From: Syntrophomonadaceae bacterium
GTDB lineage: Bacteria; Bacillota; Dethiobacteria; DTU022; UBA8154
Direction of reading: 5' to 3'
DNA: 64,000 bases
NCBI GenBank assembly: GCA_003556225.1
Contig: PWRN01000020.1
Coordinates: 1-64,000, forward strand
Shown: one piece after another, positions 1-9,651 of the stretch
How the letters are laid out: each line of letters begins with the position of its first letter
Position numbering within the stretch: the first letter of the stretch is position 1
Notes under the pieces: model-generated
Database searches by the model: none
The model's input: the letters and a program-made list of their open reading frames with translations, nothing else
What the model was told of the DNA's origin: nothing
Translations under genes and position numbers: made by a program

Positions 1-122
1 ACAATGTGAACATGGTGATTGAGCTGATCACCCCTATTGCCATCGAGGAAAGCCTGCGCTTCGCCATCCGGGAAGGCGGACGAACCGTCGGCGCCGGCGT
101 GGTCACATCCATTATCGAATAG
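1..122 (+). CDS. tuf: Elongation factor Tu, C-terminal fragment
   Basis: The window opens inside a reading frame whose first complete codon is at base 3. The last 39 residues end in [14 protein letters not shown], the typical C-terminus of EF-Tu domain 3. EF-Tu delivers aminoacyl-tRNA to the ribosome as a GTP complex. Only the end is present, so the catalytic GTPase domain cannot be judged. It lies directly upstream of rpsJ, the usual str-S10 junction in Firmicutes. Confidence 0.95.
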   Translation, partial: NVNMVIELITPIAIEESLRFAIREGGRTVGAGVVTSIIE

Positions 123-226
123 AAGGCAAAGATTTTTAGCGATGAAGTAAGAGGTTGCCGCCAATCCGGCGGGAAATTTTTGCGGAGCAGTCTGTTTACA
201 GGAATCAGACGCAAAGGAGGAGCACG

Positions 227-535
227 ATGTCAAACCAGAAAATCAGGATCCGGCTGAAAGCATTTGATCACAACCTGCTGGATCAATCGGCCGGAAAAAT
301 TGTCGATACGGCTAAAAGAACCGGGGCATCTGTTGCAGGCCCTGTACCCCTTCCCACGGAAAAAAGCATTTATACGGTGATTCGAGCGCCGCACAAGTAC
401 AAGGATTCCAGGGAACAATTTGAGATGCGCACGCACAAGCGGTTGATCGACATTATTGAGCCCACACCCAACACCGTTGATGCCCTGATGAGGCTGGATC
501 TGCCTGCCGGGGTAGATATCGAGATTAAGCTGTAG
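227..535 (+). CDS. rpsJ: 30S ribosomal protein S10
   Basis: This encodes 102 residues, the normal S10 length, with the family core [21 protein letters not shown]10 sits in the head of the 30S subunit and is also the NusE partner of NusB in antitermination. The ORF track starts upstream at 155, but the ATG at 227 follows an AAAGGAGG site and gives the conserved N-terminus [15 protein letters not shown]. It is the first gene of the S10 block. Confidence 0.97.
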   Translation: MSNQKIRIRLKAFDHNLLDQSAGKIVDTAKRTGASVAGPVPLPTEKSIYTVIRAPHKYKDSREQFEMRTHKRLIDIIEPTPNTVDALMRLDLPAGVDIEIKL

Positions 536-564
536 GACTCGTGGAGAGAAAGGGGGTATTGGAG

Positions 565-1194
565 ATGGAAAAGGCAATTATGGCAAAAAAAGTAGGTATG
601 ACCCGGATCTTTGATGACAGTGGTCGCTCCATTCCCGTAACGGTTCTGGAAGCGGGACCCTGCACGGTCATCAGTAAGAAAACACCGGAAAAAGATGGTT
701 ATACGGCTATCCAGGTTGGTTTCCAGCGAGAAAAAGAAAATCGATTAAACAAGCCGGTCAAAGGCCACCTGGAGAAAGCTGGCGTGGGTCCTGTGAAGTA
801 CATTCGGGAGTTCAAACTATCCGATGTGGGGGCTTACGAAATCGGCCAGGACATAAAAGCAGATATTTTTAATTCGGGAGATTATGTTGATGTGACTGGT
901 GTTTCTCGGGGCAAAGGCTTTGCCGGGTCCATTAAACGTCACGGGCATGCACGGGGGCCCATGTCTCACGGCTCTCGATATCACCGTGGACCTGGCACCT
1001 TAGGTTCTATCGATCCTGCCCGGGTCTTTAAAGGCATGAAATTGCCTGGTCGGATGGGCGGAGAGAGAGTTACCGTGCAGAAGTTGGAAGTAGTGAAGGT
1101 TGATCCGGAAAAAAATATTTTGTTGCTCAAGGGAGCGGTTCCTGGCCCGCGGGGCGTTTTGCTCATGGTCAAAGAATCGGTCAAGGTTAGCTAA
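565..1194 (+). CDS. rplC: 50S ribosomal protein L3
   Basis: The protein of 209 residues carries the L3 signature [17 protein letters not shown]3 binds 23S rRNA, initiates 50S assembly and reaches toward the peptidyl transferase centre. The longer track start (GTG 541) lies upstream of the AGAAAGGGGG ribosome binding site, so ATG 565 ([16 protein letters not shown]) is chosen. It is followed by rplD in the standard order. Confidence 0.96.
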   Translation: MEKAIMAKKVGMTRIFDDSGRSIPVTVLEAGPCTVISKKTPEKDGYTAIQVGFQREKENRLNKPVKGHLEKAGVGPVKYIREFKLSDVGAYEIGQDIKADIFNSGDYVDVTGVSRGKGFAGSIKRHGHARGPMSHGSRYHRGPGTLGSIDPARVFKGMKLPGRMGGERVTVQKLEVVKVDPEKNILLLKGAVPGPRGVLLMVKESVKVS

Positions 1195-1228
1195 GCGAAT
1201 GACAGCAAGAAAGGGGGCTGTGTGTTTG

Positions 1229-1855
1229 ATGCCCACAGTGGATGTATACAATGGTCAAGGAGAACGTGTGGGAGAGTTGGAGCTGCATGAGGATATTTTT
1301 GGCGCGGACGTCAAAGAACACCTTTTATTCGATGTCTCCCAAATGTTGCTTAATAATCGGCGCCGCGGCACAGCAAGTACGAAAACCAGGGCCGAAGTGC
1401 GGGGCGGGGGCAGCAGACCCTGGCGCCAGAAGGGGACTGGAAGGGCCCGGCACGGCACGATTCGTTCACCGATTTGGGCCGGTGGTGGTGTTGTTTTCGG
1501 TCCAAAGCCGAGGAGTTATCGCTATGCGCTGCCCAAAAAAGTGCGCCGAGCAGCCATGCGATCAGCCCTTTCCGCCAAGGTGCAGCAGAATGAACTGATC
1601 GTGCTGGAAAGTCTCCATCTTCCTCAGCCAAAAACCAGGGAAATTGTGAACATCCTGGACAACCTCAATGCTGAAGGTCGTGTCCTTCTGGTGACAGCCG
1701 GCCCGGATGAAAATGTATTCAAATCAGGGCGCAATCTTCCCAGGGTGAAAACGACCGTGGCCCAGCAGATCAATGTGCTCGACATTCTCAACTGCGACAG
1801 GTTGATTCTTACAGCTGATGCGGTGGCTACAGTGCAGGAGGTGTTTGCCTCATGA
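1229..1855 (+). CDS. rplD: 50S ribosomal protein L4
   Basis: There are 208 residues from ATG 1229, behind an AAGAAAGGGGG site. The arginine/glycine-rich loop [19 protein letters not shown] is the extension that lines the peptide exit tunnel. The track's upstream extension to 1100 overlaps rplC and lacks family similarity. The stop overlaps the rplW start (ATGA), which suggests translational coupling. In enterobacteria L4 also represses the S10 operon; nothing in this sequence tests that here. Confidence 0.96.
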   Translation: MPTVDVYNGQGERVGELELHEDIFGADVKEHLLFDVSQMLLNNRRRGTASTKTRAEVRGGGSRPWRQKGTGRARHGTIRSPIWAGGGVVFGPKPRSYRYALPKKVRRAAMRSALSAKVQQNELIVLESLHLPQPKTREIVNILDNLNAEGRVLLVTAGPDENVFKSGRNLPRVKTTVAQQINVLDILNCDRLILTADAVATVQEVFAS

Positions 1856-2136
1856 GAGATCCCCGGGACATTATCATTAAACCCCTGGTGACAGAGAAAA
1901 CGACCGGCTTGATGGAAGAAAACAAGTATTGTTTCAAGGTGGATAAACGCGCAAATAAAATCGAAATCAAAAATGCCGTAGAAGAGATATTCGATGTTCA
2001 GGTACAAGCGGTAAATACCATGAACATGAAGGGTAAGCCCAAGCGGTTTGGCATTTACAGGGGTTATACGTCTTCCTGGAAAAAAGCTATAGTCACGTTA
2101 AAAGAAGGCAGCAAAACCATCGAAATATTTGAGTAA
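1852..2136 (+). CDS. rplW: 50S ribosomal protein L23
   Basis: This 94-residue protein begins [20 protein letters not shown], which is typical of L23. L23 lies at the mouth of the exit tunnel, where trigger factor and the signal recognition particle dock. Its ATG overlaps the rplD stop by four bases. Length and gene position match the family. Confidence 0.96.
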   Translation: MRDPRDIIIKPLVTEKTTGLMEENKYCFKVDKRANKIEIKNAVEEIFDVQVQAVNTMNMKGKPKRFGIYRGYTSSWKKAIVTLKEGSKTIEIFE

Positions 2137-2191
2137 CCTGGTTGATGAACCTGTATTGTCGATTTATAAGGAAGGAGGTGCCTTTAGGGTC

Positions 2192-3019
2192 ATGGCGTTT
2201 AAAAAGTTTGTACCAACATCTCCGGGACGGCGCTTCATGACGGTTTCCACCTTTGACGAAATAACCAAGTCCGAACCGGATAAAGCACTGCTTGAACCCT
2301 TAAAGAAAAATGCCGGTCGAAACACAGCCGGACGTATTACGGTCCGACACCGCGGTGGAGGCCACAAGCGAAAGTACAGAATAATTGATTTTAAACGTGA
2401 TAAAGAGGGGATACCGGCCAAAGTTTCGGCCATTGAGTATGATCCCAACAGGTCAGCGCGCATCGCGCTGCTGACTTATGCCGACGGCGAAAAACGCTAT
2501 ATCCTTGCGCCGGTAGGGCTGAAGCCAGGTGCCACTATCAGTTCAGGCGAAGGGTCTGAAATCCGACCTGGGAACTGCTTAAAACTTCGGAATATCCCTG
2601 TTGGATCCCTGGTTCATAATGTTGAAATGAAGCCTGGTAAAGGCGGCCAAATGGTCCGATCGGCCGGCAACGTGGCGCAACTTATGGCCAAGGAAGGAAA
2701 ATATGCCCACATCAAGCTGCCGTCGGGAGAAGTCCGCCTGATCTTGACGGAATGCAAAGCGACTATCGGTCAGGTTGGCAACGTTGATCATGAAAACCTG
2801 AGCATTGGTAAAGCAGGCCGCTCACGATGGCTGGGCTATAGGCCCGTTGTTCGGGGTTCCGCGATGAATCCTGTCGATCATCCCCATGGTGGTGGAGAAG
2901 GGAAAGCACCCATAGGACGGAAGAGTCCCATGTCACCCTGGGGGATGCCCACCCTGGGTTATAAAACCCGGACCAAAAAGAAAAAGTCGGATCAATTTAT
3001 CGTCCGCAAGCGGAGCTAA
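2192..3019 (+). CDS. rplB: 50S ribosomal protein L2
   Basis: There are 275 residues from ATG 2192, which follows a GAAGGAGGTG site. The ORF track extends 21 codons further upstream, but those codons do not resemble L2. The C-terminal region contains [17 protein letters not shown], including the histidine region conserved near the peptidyl transferase centre. L2 is needed for subunit association and peptide bond formation. Full length, no anomalies. Confidence 0.97.
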   Translation: MAFKKFVPTSPGRRFMTVSTFDEITKSEPDKALLEPLKKNAGRNTAGRITVRHRGGGHKRKYRIIDFKRDKEGIPAKVSAIEYDPNRSARIALLTYADGEKRYILAPVGLKPGATISSGEGSEIRPGNCLKLRNIPVGSLVHNVEMKPGKGGQMVRSAGNVAQLMAKEGKYAHIKLPSGEVRLILTECKATIGQVGNVDHENLSIGKAGRSRWLGYRPVVRGSAMNPVDHPHGGGEGKAPIGRKSPMSPWGMPTLGYKTRTKKKKSDQFIVRKRS

Positions 3020-3105
3020 TGTCCAAAGCGTTCTCCTGATGGTTAGTGATAGGTTTCCATGGTTATTTACCAGGACCTCGTATTTTGATATAAAGGGGTG
3101 ATTGA

Positions 3106-3390
3106 GTGGGACGTTCGGTAAAGAAAGGCCCGTTTGTTGACCAGAGATTAAAGGCCAGAATCGACAAGATGAATAAAACGGGAGAAAAACGCGTGATCAA
3201 GACCTGGTCCCGTCGTTCTACCATATTCCCGGATATGGTTGGGCATACGATAGCCGTCCATGATGGACGAAAACATGTCCCCATCTATATTTCCGAGGAT
3301 ATGGTGGGGCATAAACTCGGAGAATTTTCACCAACGCGCACGTTTCGCGGCCACGGATCTCACACGGAACGGTCGACTTCTCTCAAGTAG
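3106..3390 (+). CDS. rpsS: 30S ribosomal protein S19
   Basis: This 94-residue protein starts at a GTG ([15 protein letters not shown]) behind AAAGGGGTG. The conserved C-terminal segment [14 protein letters not shown] is present. S19 forms a complex with S13 in the 30S head and contacts tRNA and the intersubunit bridge. It is separated from rplV by about 95 bases with no other gene. Confidence 0.96.
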   Translation: MGRSVKKGPFVDQRLKARIDKMNKTGEKRVIKTWSRRSTIFPDMVGHTIAVHDGRKHVPIYISEDMVGHKLGEFSPTRTFRGHGSHTERSTSLK

Positions 3391-3485
3391 GTAGCAGGAA
3401 TGGGCTGCTTGTTGTTGAGGTGTTACGGCCACTTTCGATGGGTTTCATTATTTACTGCGGTGCATGAGGTAAGGGGGTATAAGAT

Positions 3486-3827
3486 GTGGAAGCAAAAGCA
3501 CAAGCCCGTTTTATTCGGATAGCTCCCCGCAAAGCACGGATCGTGATGGATTTGATCAGGGGAAAAGGCGTTGACGAAGCTCTTTCCATCCTTCGTTTTA
3601 CACCCAAGAGGGCATCATCCATCATTGAAAAGGTGTTGAATTCAGCGATAGCTAACGCTGAACACAACTACGAGATGAAGCGTGAGGATCTTTATATCGA
3701 CAAAGGTTATGTCGATGAAGGACCTACGTTAAGGCGTTTCAGGCCACGGGCCATGGGAAGAGCTAGCCGTATAAACAAGCGTACCAGTCATATAACCGTT
3801 GTTATACGGGAAAGAGAGGAGGATTAA
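3486..3827 (+). CDS. rplV: 50S ribosomal protein L22
   Basis: The gene encodes 113 residues from a GTG start ([20 protein letters not shown]) after an AAGGGGG site. An ATG two bases upstream is out of frame. The long hairpin region [20 protein letters not shown] lines the exit tunnel in known ribosomes and is the site of macrolide resistance changes in other species. The rpsC start follows after three bases. Confidence 0.96.
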   Translation: MEAKAQARFIRIAPRKARIVMDLIRGKGVDEALSILRFTPKRASSIIEKVLNSAIANAEHNYEMKREDLYIDKGYVDEGPTLRRFRPRAMGRASRINKRTSHITVVIREREED

Positions 3828-3830
3828 TCG

Positions 3831-4523
3831 TTGGGTCAAAAAATAAGCCCTATCGGTTTTCGTGTCGGTGTGTTTCGAGATTGGGATGCCCGCTGGTATT
3901 CCGAGAAAGACTATACCCAGCTGGTTCACGAGGACATCAAACTTCGCCAGCATATTAAGGGTCAATTAAAAAATTCCGGTGTTTCTCGCATTGAAATTGA
4001 TCGAGCCGCCAACAACGTGCGGGTGAACATTCATACATCCAAACCGGGTATGGTTATCGGCAAAGGTGGCTCGGGTGTTGATCAACTTCGCCGCAACCTG
4101 GAAAAGCTTACGGGAAAGAAGCTCCACATCAATATCATGGAAATAAAAACCCCGGAAATGGATGCCTACCTGGTTGCCGAAAACGTAGCACAGCAGTTAA
4201 CAAGGAGAATTGCTTTTCGCCGTGCCATGAAACAGTCGGTTTTCAGAACCATGCGCGCGGGCGCTAAAGGGGTTAAGATCGTCTGTAAAGGTCGCCTTGG
4301 AGGCGCCGAAATGGCTCGAACTGAGAGCTATCATGAAGGAACGGTTCCATTGCAAACACTCCGTGCTGATATCGATTATGGCTTTGTGGAGGCACATACG
4401 TCCTATGGTCGAATCGGCGTAAAAGTATGGATTTATAAAGGTGAAATCCTTCCTGAAATGAAAAAGGCAAGTGAGCAGGGCCAGGGAGGAGGGAAAGATC
4501 ATGCTAATGCCCAAAAGAAGTAA
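3831..4523 (+). CDS. rpsC: 30S ribosomal protein S3
   Basis: This encodes 230 residues from a TTG start ([13 protein letters not shown]), placed by a GAGGAGG site seven bases upstream. The KH-domain motif [15 protein letters not shown] is near residue 75. S3 lines the mRNA entry channel and contributes to ribosomal helicase activity. The C-terminus is a charged, glycine-rich tail that overlaps the rplP start by 23 bases, which suggests coupling. Confidence 0.96.
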   Translation: MGQKISPIGFRVGVFRDWDARWYSEKDYTQLVHEDIKLRQHIKGQLKNSGVSRIEIDRAANNVRVNIHTSKPGMVIGKGGSGVDQLRRNLEKLTGKKLHINIMEIKTPEMDAYLVAENVAQQLTRRIAFRRAMKQSVFRTMRAGAKGVKIVCKGRLGGAEMARTESYHEGTVPLQTLRADIDYGFVEAHTSYGRIGVKVWIYKGEILPEMKKASEQGQGGGKDHANAQKK

Positions 4524-4947
4524 ATTTCGTCGACACCAACGAGGGCGAATGAAAGGTATATCCAAAGGTGGCACGGAGATCGACTTTGGAGAATACGGGC
4601 TGCAGGCGCTGGAACCGAGTTGGGTCACGAGCCAGCAAATTGAAGCGGCCCGGATTGCCATGACCCGCTATGTTAAGCGGGGTGGGAAAATATGGATCAA
4701 AATATTTCCCCACAAACCGGTAACCGAGAAACCGGCAGAAACTCGGATGGGCAAAGGAAAAGGTTCCCCGGAATACTGGGTTGCCGTGGTGAAGCCGGGA
4801 AGAGTCATGTTTGAACTGGCCGGTGTGCCTGAAGATACCGCGAGAGAAGCCATGCGCCTGGCGTCCCACAAGCTGCCCGTTAAATGCAAATTTGTGAAAA
4901 GAGAAGAAATAGGTGGTGAAGCCCATGAAGGTGAGCGAGATTCGTGA
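4501..4947 (+). CDS. rplP: 50S ribosomal protein L16
   Basis: The 148-residue product starts [22 protein letters not shown] 4501 lies six bases after GGAGGGAAA; the track's upstream start at 4471 only adds rpsC overlap. L16 organises the A-site tRNA region of the 50S subunit. The C-terminal few residues ([11 protein letters not shown]) extend past the usual family end and overlap rpmC by 23 bases. Confidence 0.95.
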   Translation: MLMPKRSKFRRHQRGRMKGISKGGTEIDFGEYGLQALEPSWVTSQQIEAARIAMTRYVKRGGKIWIKIFPHKPVTEKPAETRMGKGKGSPEYWVAVVKPGRVMFELAGVPEDTAREAMRLASHKLPVKCKFVKREEIGGEAHEGERDS

Positions 4948-5128
4948 GCTTTCAAACCAGGAGCTTCAGGATAAAATCCGGGAGCTAAAGGAAGAACTGT
5001 TTAACCTGCGCTTTCAAATGGTTACCGGCCAACTGGAAAATACCATGCGGATCCGAGAGGTTCGTAAAACCATTGCCCGCGTAAAAACAGTTCAACGGGA
5101 GAGAGAGCTGTCTGCAACCCGAGTTTAA
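4925..5128 (+). CDS. rpmC: 50S ribosomal protein L29
   Basis: A small protein of 67 residues, [15 protein letters not shown] onward, with the two-helix coiled-coil pattern [12 protein letters not shown] that is diagnostic of L29. It sits beside L23 at the tunnel exit. ATG 4925 is preferred over the track's start at 4913 because the AGGTGGTG site precedes it and the family begins at this residue. Confidence 0.94.
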   Translation: MKVSEIRELSNQELQDKIRELKEELFNLRFQMVTGQLENTMRIREVRKTIARVKTVQRERELSATRV

Positions 5129-5151
5129 GATGCCAGAAAGGAGGCAGCGGT

Positions 5152-5409
5152 TTGGAGAGAAATACACGGAAGGTTCGTATTGGCAAAGTGGTCAGCAACA
5201 AAATGGACAAGACCGCCGTGGTTGCCGTGGAGCGAATCATGCGGCATCCACTATACGGTAAGAGCTTGCGGAAAACACAAAAATATAAGGTTCACGACAC
5301 CAACAACGAGTGCCGGGTGGGGGATAAAGTGAAGATTATGGAAACACGCCCGCTGAGCAAAGAGAAAAGCTGGCGTTTGATCGAAGTGCTGGAGAAGTCA
5401 CAGTTGTAG
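5152..5409 (+). CDS. rpsQ: 30S ribosomal protein S17
   Basis: The gene encodes 85 residues from a TTG start ([20 protein letters not shown]) behind AAAGGAGG. The OB-fold family core TVVAVER-like segment and the motif [19 protein letters not shown] are intact. S17 is a primary 16S rRNA binder that stabilises the 5' domain early in assembly. Confidence 0.95.
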   Translation: MERNTRKVRIGKVVSNKMDKTAVVAVERIMRHPLYGKSLRKTQKYKVHDTNNECRVGDKVKIMETRPLSKEKSWRLIEVLEKSQL

Positions 5410-5432
5410 CCTGAGCGAAAGGAGGGGCCGAA

Positions 5433-5801
5433 GTGATCCAGAACCAAACAGTTCTAAATGTCGCCGATAATACGGGGGCCCGAAAGATTATGTGTATCAG
5501 GATCCTTGGTGGCTCCAAGCGAAAAGCAGCCAGTGTTGGCGATATTATTGTCGCCTCGGTTAAAGAAGCAACCCCCGGAGGAGTTGTGAAAAAAGGAAAC
5601 GTGGTTCGCGCCGTTATTGTCAGGGTTAAAAGAGGATACCAGCGAAATGACGGCACCTTCATCCGCTTTGATGAAAATGCGGCGGTAATTATTAATGAAC
5701 AGAAAGCCCCCAGGGGTACCCGGATCTTTGGCCCGGTGGCCAGGGAGCTAAGGGAAAAAGAGTTTATGAGAATTGTTTCTCTTGCTCCGGAAGTGATTTG
5801 A
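5433..5801 (+). CDS. rplN: 50S ribosomal protein L14
   Basis: This is a standard 122-residue L14 from a GTG start ([20 protein letters not shown]), preceded by AAAGGAGGGG. The signature [19 protein letters not shown] is present. L14 lies at the subunit interface and is the docking site of the silencing factor RsfS in other bacteria. Confidence 0.96.
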   Translation: MIQNQTVLNVADNTGARKIMCIRILGGSKRKAASVGDIIVASVKEATPGGVVKKGNVVRAVIVRVKRGYQRNDGTFIRFDENAAVIINEQKAPRGTRIFGPVARELREKEFMRIVSLAPEVI

Positions 5802-5832
5802 TCAAGGCTGTTTTGTAGAGGAGGTGTGTTTG

Positions 5833-6162
5833 TTGTCCACACATAAACTTCGGGTTCGCAAAGGCGATCGCGTCCTGATTCTTTCCGGGAAAGATAAGGG
5901 GAAAAAGGCAAAAATCATCAGTTCTCTCCCCAGGGAAAAGAAAGTCCTGGTCGAAGGAATAAATATTATAAAAAAGCACTCCCGCCCCACTCAACGAGTG
6001 CCGCAGGGAGGTATCAGGGAGATCGAAGCCCCTATTGCATCGAGCAAGGTTATGCTGATTTGTCCCTCCTGCCAGCAGCCGACCCGTATTTTACGCCGGC
6101 AGCTTCCTGATGGTAAATCAGTCAGGGCGTGCAAAAAGTGCAGCGAGAACATTGATAAATAG
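5833..6162 (+). CDS. rplX: 50S ribosomal protein L24
   Basis: The KOW-domain protein starts MSTHKLRVRKGDRVLILSGKD at TTG 5833, six bases after a GAGGAGGTG site. The track's GTG at 5824 lies inside that site. The C-terminal half has a CPSCQQPTR...CKKC pattern, the zinc-ribbon-like version of L24 seen in many Firmicutes. L24 initiates 50S assembly. 109 residues, normal length. Confidence 0.94.
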   Translation: MSTHKLRVRKGDRVLILSGKDKGKKAKIISSLPREKKVLVEGINIIKKHSRPTQRVPQGGIREIEAPIASSKVMLICPSCQQPTRILRRQLPDGKSVRACKKCSENIDK

Positions 6163-6223
6163 AGTGTGCGAGAAATAGCCAAGGGAGATGCAATGCAGCG
6201 CAGGGGAAGGAGGTATATGGAGA

Positions 6224-6766
6224 ATGTCGACCTTAAGAGAAAAATACTTCGAAGAAGCCCTTCCGGCTTTAATGGAAAAATTCTCTTATCGGAATGCCAT
6301 GGAGGCTCCGCGACTGGAAAAGATTGTGATCAATATGGGGATCGGTGAAGGGAAGGAAAATCCCAAGCTGCTGGATGCCGCCGTGAAAGAGCTTGCCCAG
6401 GTTACAGGACAGAGGCCGGTAATTACCAAGGCAAAAAAATCGGTTGCCAGTTTTAAGCTAAGAGAGGGAATGTCTATCGGTTGTAAAGTAACCCTGCGAG
6501 GGAACCGTATGTATGATTTTATGAATAAGCTGATCAATGTCGCCCTGCCCCGGGTTCGGGATTTTCGAGGAATATCTCCCAAGGCTTTTGATGGCCGCGG
6601 GAACTATTCATTAGGATTAAAAGAACAAATTATCTTTTCGGAGATTGTATATGATGAAGTTGAGAAAATTCAGGGCATGGATATCGCGATTATCACAACA
6701 GCAAAAACCGATGAAGAAGCGAAAGAGCTGCTTCGGCTTTTGGGCATGCCCTTTAGAGCGGCGTGA
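6224..6766 (+). CDS. rplE: 50S ribosomal protein L5
   Basis: The 180-residue product begins [23 protein letters not shown] 6224 follows GGAAGGAGGT; the ORF-track start at 6188 adds twelve residues unlike the family. The motif [15 protein letters not shown] is diagnostic. L5 binds 5S rRNA with L18 and contacts P-site tRNA. It precedes the zinc-type S14, the usual Firmicute order. Confidence 0.96.
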   Translation: MSTLREKYFEEALPALMEKFSYRNAMEAPRLEKIVINMGIGEGKENPKLLDAAVKELAQVTGQRPVITKAKKSVASFKLREGMSIGCKVTLRGNRMYDFMNKLINVALPRVRDFRGISPKAFDGRGNYSLGLKEQIIFSEIVYDEVEKIQGMDIAIITTAKTDEEAKELLRLLGMPFRAA

Positions 6767-6857
6767 TAGAATGGCAAGCGAATTTTGCCCGATTCAAGAG
6801 ATGCAATACCCCCTGGAAAGGAGGTGCGACCTGGTTGCTTGATAACCAGGGATATTT

Positions 6858-7043
6858 GTGGCCAAGAAGTCAATGATAGCCAAAGCAAAGAGGAAGCCCA
6901 AGTTTGAAGTGCGCGGATACAACCGCTGTGAGCTTTGCGGACGTCCGAGAGCCTATATACGCAAGTTTGGAATGTGTCGATTGTGCTTTCGCAAGCTGGC
7001 TCACCAGGGTGTGCTTCCGGGTGTAAAAAAGGCCAGCTGGTAG
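6858..7043 (+). CDS. rpsN: 30S ribosomal protein S14, zinc-binding type
   Basis: This 61-residue S14 has two CxxC pairs (C24/C27 and C40/C43; CELC and CRLC) and is therefore the zinc-dependent form. The GTG start ([18 protein letters not shown]) is the only sensible one. S14 sits in the 30S head. No zinc-free paralogue is present in this window. Confidence 0.96.
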   Translation: MAKKSMIAKAKRKPKFEVRGYNRCELCGRPRAYIRKFGMCRLCFRKLAHQGVLPGVKKASW

Positions 7044-7076
7044 CCCTGTGGTAAGAAAGGAGGTTCGTGTTTTATT

Positions 7077-7472
7077 ATGATGACCGATCCCATTGCAGAT
7101 ATGTTAACAAGAGTGCGCAACGCCAACCTGGCCGGGCATCAAAAGGTTGAGGTTCCTTCTTCCAGGATGAAGGATGCGATTGCCGAAATTTTAAAAGCTG
7201 AAGGATATATCAAGAATTTTGAACGGATTTCCAATAACGAGCAGGGAATGTTAAAGCTTTATCTCAAGTATGGTCGAGATTCCCAGCGCGCCATTACGGG
7301 CATCAAACGCATTAGCAAGCCCGGGTTGAGAGTCTATGCGAAAAAAGACGAACTGCCGCGCGTATTGGGCGGTTTGGGGATCGCCATCATTTCTACATCC
7401 CAGGGTCTGATGACCGACAAGGAAGCCGGCAAGGCAGGCCTGGGTGGCGAAGTGATATGCTATGTCTGGTAG
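7077..7472 (+). CDS. rpsH: 30S ribosomal protein S8
   Basis: There are 131 residues starting [17 protein letters not shown], behind AAAGGAGG. Two ATG codons are adjacent, and either could be used. S8 binds the central domain of 16S rRNA. The C-terminal motif [17 protein letters not shown] is typical. The stop is twelve bases upstream of rplF. Confidence 0.96.
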   Translation: MMTDPIADMLTRVRNANLAGHQKVEVPSSRMKDAIAEILKAEGYIKNFERISNNEQGMLKLYLKYGRDSQRAITGIKRISKPGLRVYAKKDELPRVLGGLGIAIISTSQGLMTDKEAGKAGLGGEVICYVW

Positions 7473-7484
7473 GAGGTGGTAATC

Positions 7485-8024
7485 GTGTCACGTATCGGCA
7501 AAAATCCCATCCCCATTCCAGAAGGGGTGGAAATTAAGGTTAAACCGGGCAATTTAGTTACGGTAACAGGGCCCAAGGGTCAACTGCAAAGACAGGTTCC
7601 GACTTGCCTGGAGATTGAGATTGCAGAAGGACAAGCTTCTGTGCTCCGTCCATCGGACCGCAAGGAACATCGGTCCATGCATGGGCTGGGGCGTACATTA
7701 CTGGCTAATATGGTTACAGGAGTTACGGAGGGGTTTTCAAAAAACCTGGAACTGGTCGGTGTGGGCTACAGGGCGGCACTCCAGGGAAAGAACCTGGTGC
7801 TGAACGTTGGTTATTCACAACCGGTCCAATTAACGCCGAAGGAAGGTATCGAGATCGAAGTTCCGTCACCGACGAAAGTGGTGGTGAAGGGGATCGACAA
7901 GGAAAGCGTTGGAGATACAGCGGCCCGGATTCGGCGTATCCGTCCTCCCGAGCCCTATAAGGGGAAAGGGATCAAGTACGAACAGGAATACATCAGGCGT
8001 AAAGTTGGAAAGGCAGGAAAATAA
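7485..8024 (+). CDS. rplF: 50S ribosomal protein L6
   Basis: The gene encodes 179 residues from GTG 7485 ([17 protein letters not shown]), placed by the AGGAGGTGG site at 7471. The track's earlier start overlaps that site. The L6 signature [16 protein letters not shown] is present near the end. L6 binds 23S rRNA close to the factor-binding centre. Confidence 0.95.
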   Translation: MSRIGKNPIPIPEGVEIKVKPGNLVTVTGPKGQLQRQVPTCLEIEIAEGQASVLRPSDRKEHRSMHGLGRTLLANMVTGVTEGFSKNLELVGVGYRAALQGKNLVLNVGYSQPVQLTPKEGIEIEVPSPTKVVVKGIDKESVGDTAARIRRIRPPEPYKGKGIKYEQEYIRRKVGKAGK

Positions 8025-8069
8025 TCCAGTGTGCCTGATGGCAGTATGGTATGAAGGGGTGAAAATAAG

Positions 8070-8438
8070 GTGGCAAGAACAAATGAGAAACTTCTGGCCA
8101 GGAAAAAACGACATCGCCGGGTGCGGCGAAAGGTCAGTGGCACTGCCGATCGTCCTCGGTTAAACGTCTATCGCAGTTTAAAGCACATCTATGCCCAACT
8201 GATCGATGATCAAGCGGGAATAACCCTGGTTTCTGCGTCATCACTGGAACCGGGTTTACGCAACCAATTATCGCCTTCCGGGAATAGCGCAGCAGCTAAG
8301 GTAGTTGGAGAACGCCTGGCAGAACGGGCCAGGGAAAAGGGGATCGAACAGGTTTTGTTCGATCGCGGCGGCTACCTTTATCATGGAAGAGTAAAAGCCC
8401 TGGCCGAAGGGGCCAGAGAAAATGGGCTCAAGTTTTAA
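8070..8438 (+). CDS. rplR: 50S ribosomal protein L18
   Basis: This 122-residue protein starts at GTG 8070 ([19 protein letters not shown]) behind AAGGGGTG. The C-terminal motif [23 protein letters not shown] is the family hallmark. L18 binds and delivers 5S rRNA together with L5. Confidence 0.96.
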   Translation: MARTNEKLLARKKRHRRVRRKVSGTADRPRLNVYRSLKHIYAQLIDDQAGITLVSASSLEPGLRNQLSPSGNSAAAKVVGERLAERAREKGIEQVLFDRGGYLYHGRVKALAEGARENGLKF

Positions 8439-8465
8439 ACCATCATGGGGAAAGGAGGGTAAAGC

Positions 8466-8963
8466 TTGCCAAAAGTTGAACCCAAAGGAGAACTCACAGA
8501 ACGTGTTGTCAAAATCAATCGGGTAGCCAAGGTTGTCAAAGGCGGTCGCCGTTTTAGTTTCAGCGCACTTGTTGTCGTGGGAGATGAAAGCGGGACGGTA
8601 GGAGCTGGCCTGGGTAAAGCCGGCGAAGTGCCCGAAGCCATTCGCAAGGGAATTGAAGATGCCAAGAAAAAGTTGGTGTTTGTCCCCATGGAAGGGACAA
8701 CGATCACCCATCCTGTTACGGGACATTTTGGTGCCGGGCGGGTTTTATTAAAACCGGCATCTGAAGGTACTGGAGTGATTGCCGGTGGACCGGTCCGCGC
8801 GGTCCTGGAGTTGGCTGGCGTAAAAGATATTTTAACGAAAAACCTGGGTTCTGCAAACGCCTTGAATATGGTAAATGCGACGATTGAAGGCTTAAAAGCA
8901 CTCAAGACAAAGGAAGATGTCGCCAAGATACGCGGCAAAGAGGTTGAAGAGCTCAAGGCATAG
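8466..8963 (+). CDS. rpsE: 30S ribosomal protein S5
   Basis: The gene encodes 165 residues from a TTG start ([20 protein letters not shown]) behind AAAGGAGGG. The double-stranded-RNA-binding-like N-terminal domain and the [18 protein letters not shown] motif are intact. S5 lies at the mRNA entry pore and affects decoding accuracy. Confidence 0.96.
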   Translation: MPKVEPKGELTERVVKINRVAKVVKGGRRFSFSALVVVGDESGTVGAGLGKAGEVPEAIRKGIEDAKKKLVFVPMEGTTITHPVTGHFGAGRVLLKPASEGTGVIAGGPVRAVLELAGVKDILTKNLGSANALNMVNATIEGLKALKTKEDVAKIRGKEVEELKA

Positions 8964-8977
8964 GGGAGGAGTATGCG

Positions 8978-9160
8978 TTGAAAAAAATTCGAATTAAGCT
9001 GGTTAGAAGTCCCCATGGCTGCAAACCATCACAACGTTTAACCATAAAAGCACTGGGTTTAAAACGCATTAATCAAACGGTAGAACAACAGGATACACCC
9101 CAGGTCCGGGGGATGATTGATCGGATTCAACACCTGGTAGTCCTGGAAAAAGATGAGTAA
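8978..9160 (+). CDS. rpmD: 50S ribosomal protein L30
   Basis: This short protein of 60 residues begins [20 protein letters not shown] at a TTG codon after GGGGAGGAG. The family core [15 protein letters not shown] is clear. It is the bacterial short L30. It lies fifteen bases after rpsE. Confidence 0.94.
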   Translation: MKKIRIKLVRSPHGCKPSQRLTIKALGLKRINQTVEQQDTPQVRGMIDRIQHLVVLEKDE

Positions 9161-9208
9161 GAGAACCCCTTTCTCGAATATCATACGTAGAGGAGGTGTC
9201 GTAAAACG

Positions 9209-9649
9209 ATGCGGTTACATGAATTAAAAGCGTCTCCAGGATCGAGAACGGTTTCCAAGCGGGTCGGACGCGGTATCGCATCAGGCCAGGGTAAAACAGC
9301 GGGTCGCGGACAAAAAGGCCAAAAAGCCCGTTCCGGGGGAAGCGTTCGCCGTGGTTTTGAAGGAGGCCAGATGCCCTTGTTTCAGCGTCTTCCCAAGCGT
9401 GGATTCACGAATAAATTTCGCACGGAATGGACGGTTGTCAATATCGAAACGCTCAATCGCTTCGAACCGGGAGCCCTTGTTACACCCGATCTCTTAAAAG
9501 AACTGGGCATCGTGAAATCTCTTAAAAAAGGTATCAAAATACTTGGAAAAGGCAATATAGATAAGGAACTAACCGTTCAAGCGCAGAGTTTTAGCGCCCA
9601 GGCCAAGGAGAAAATTGAAGCGGCTGGTGGACGGACTGAGGTGATTTAA
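9209..9649 (+). CDS. rplO: 50S ribosomal protein L15
   Basis: This encodes 146 residues from ATG 9209 behind GAGGAGGTG. The glycine/lysine-rich N-terminal extension ([20 protein letters not shown]) and [18 protein letters not shown] are diagnostic. L15 is a late 50S assembly protein. secY starts two bases after its stop. Confidence 0.96.
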   Translation: MRLHELKASPGSRTVSKRVGRGIASGQGKTAGRGQKGQKARSGGSVRRGFEGGQMPLFQRLPKRGFTNKFRTEWTVVNIETLNRFEPGALVTPDLLKELGIVKSLKKGIKILGKGNIDKELTVQAQSFSAQAKEKIEAAGGRTEVI

Positions 9650-9651
9650 CC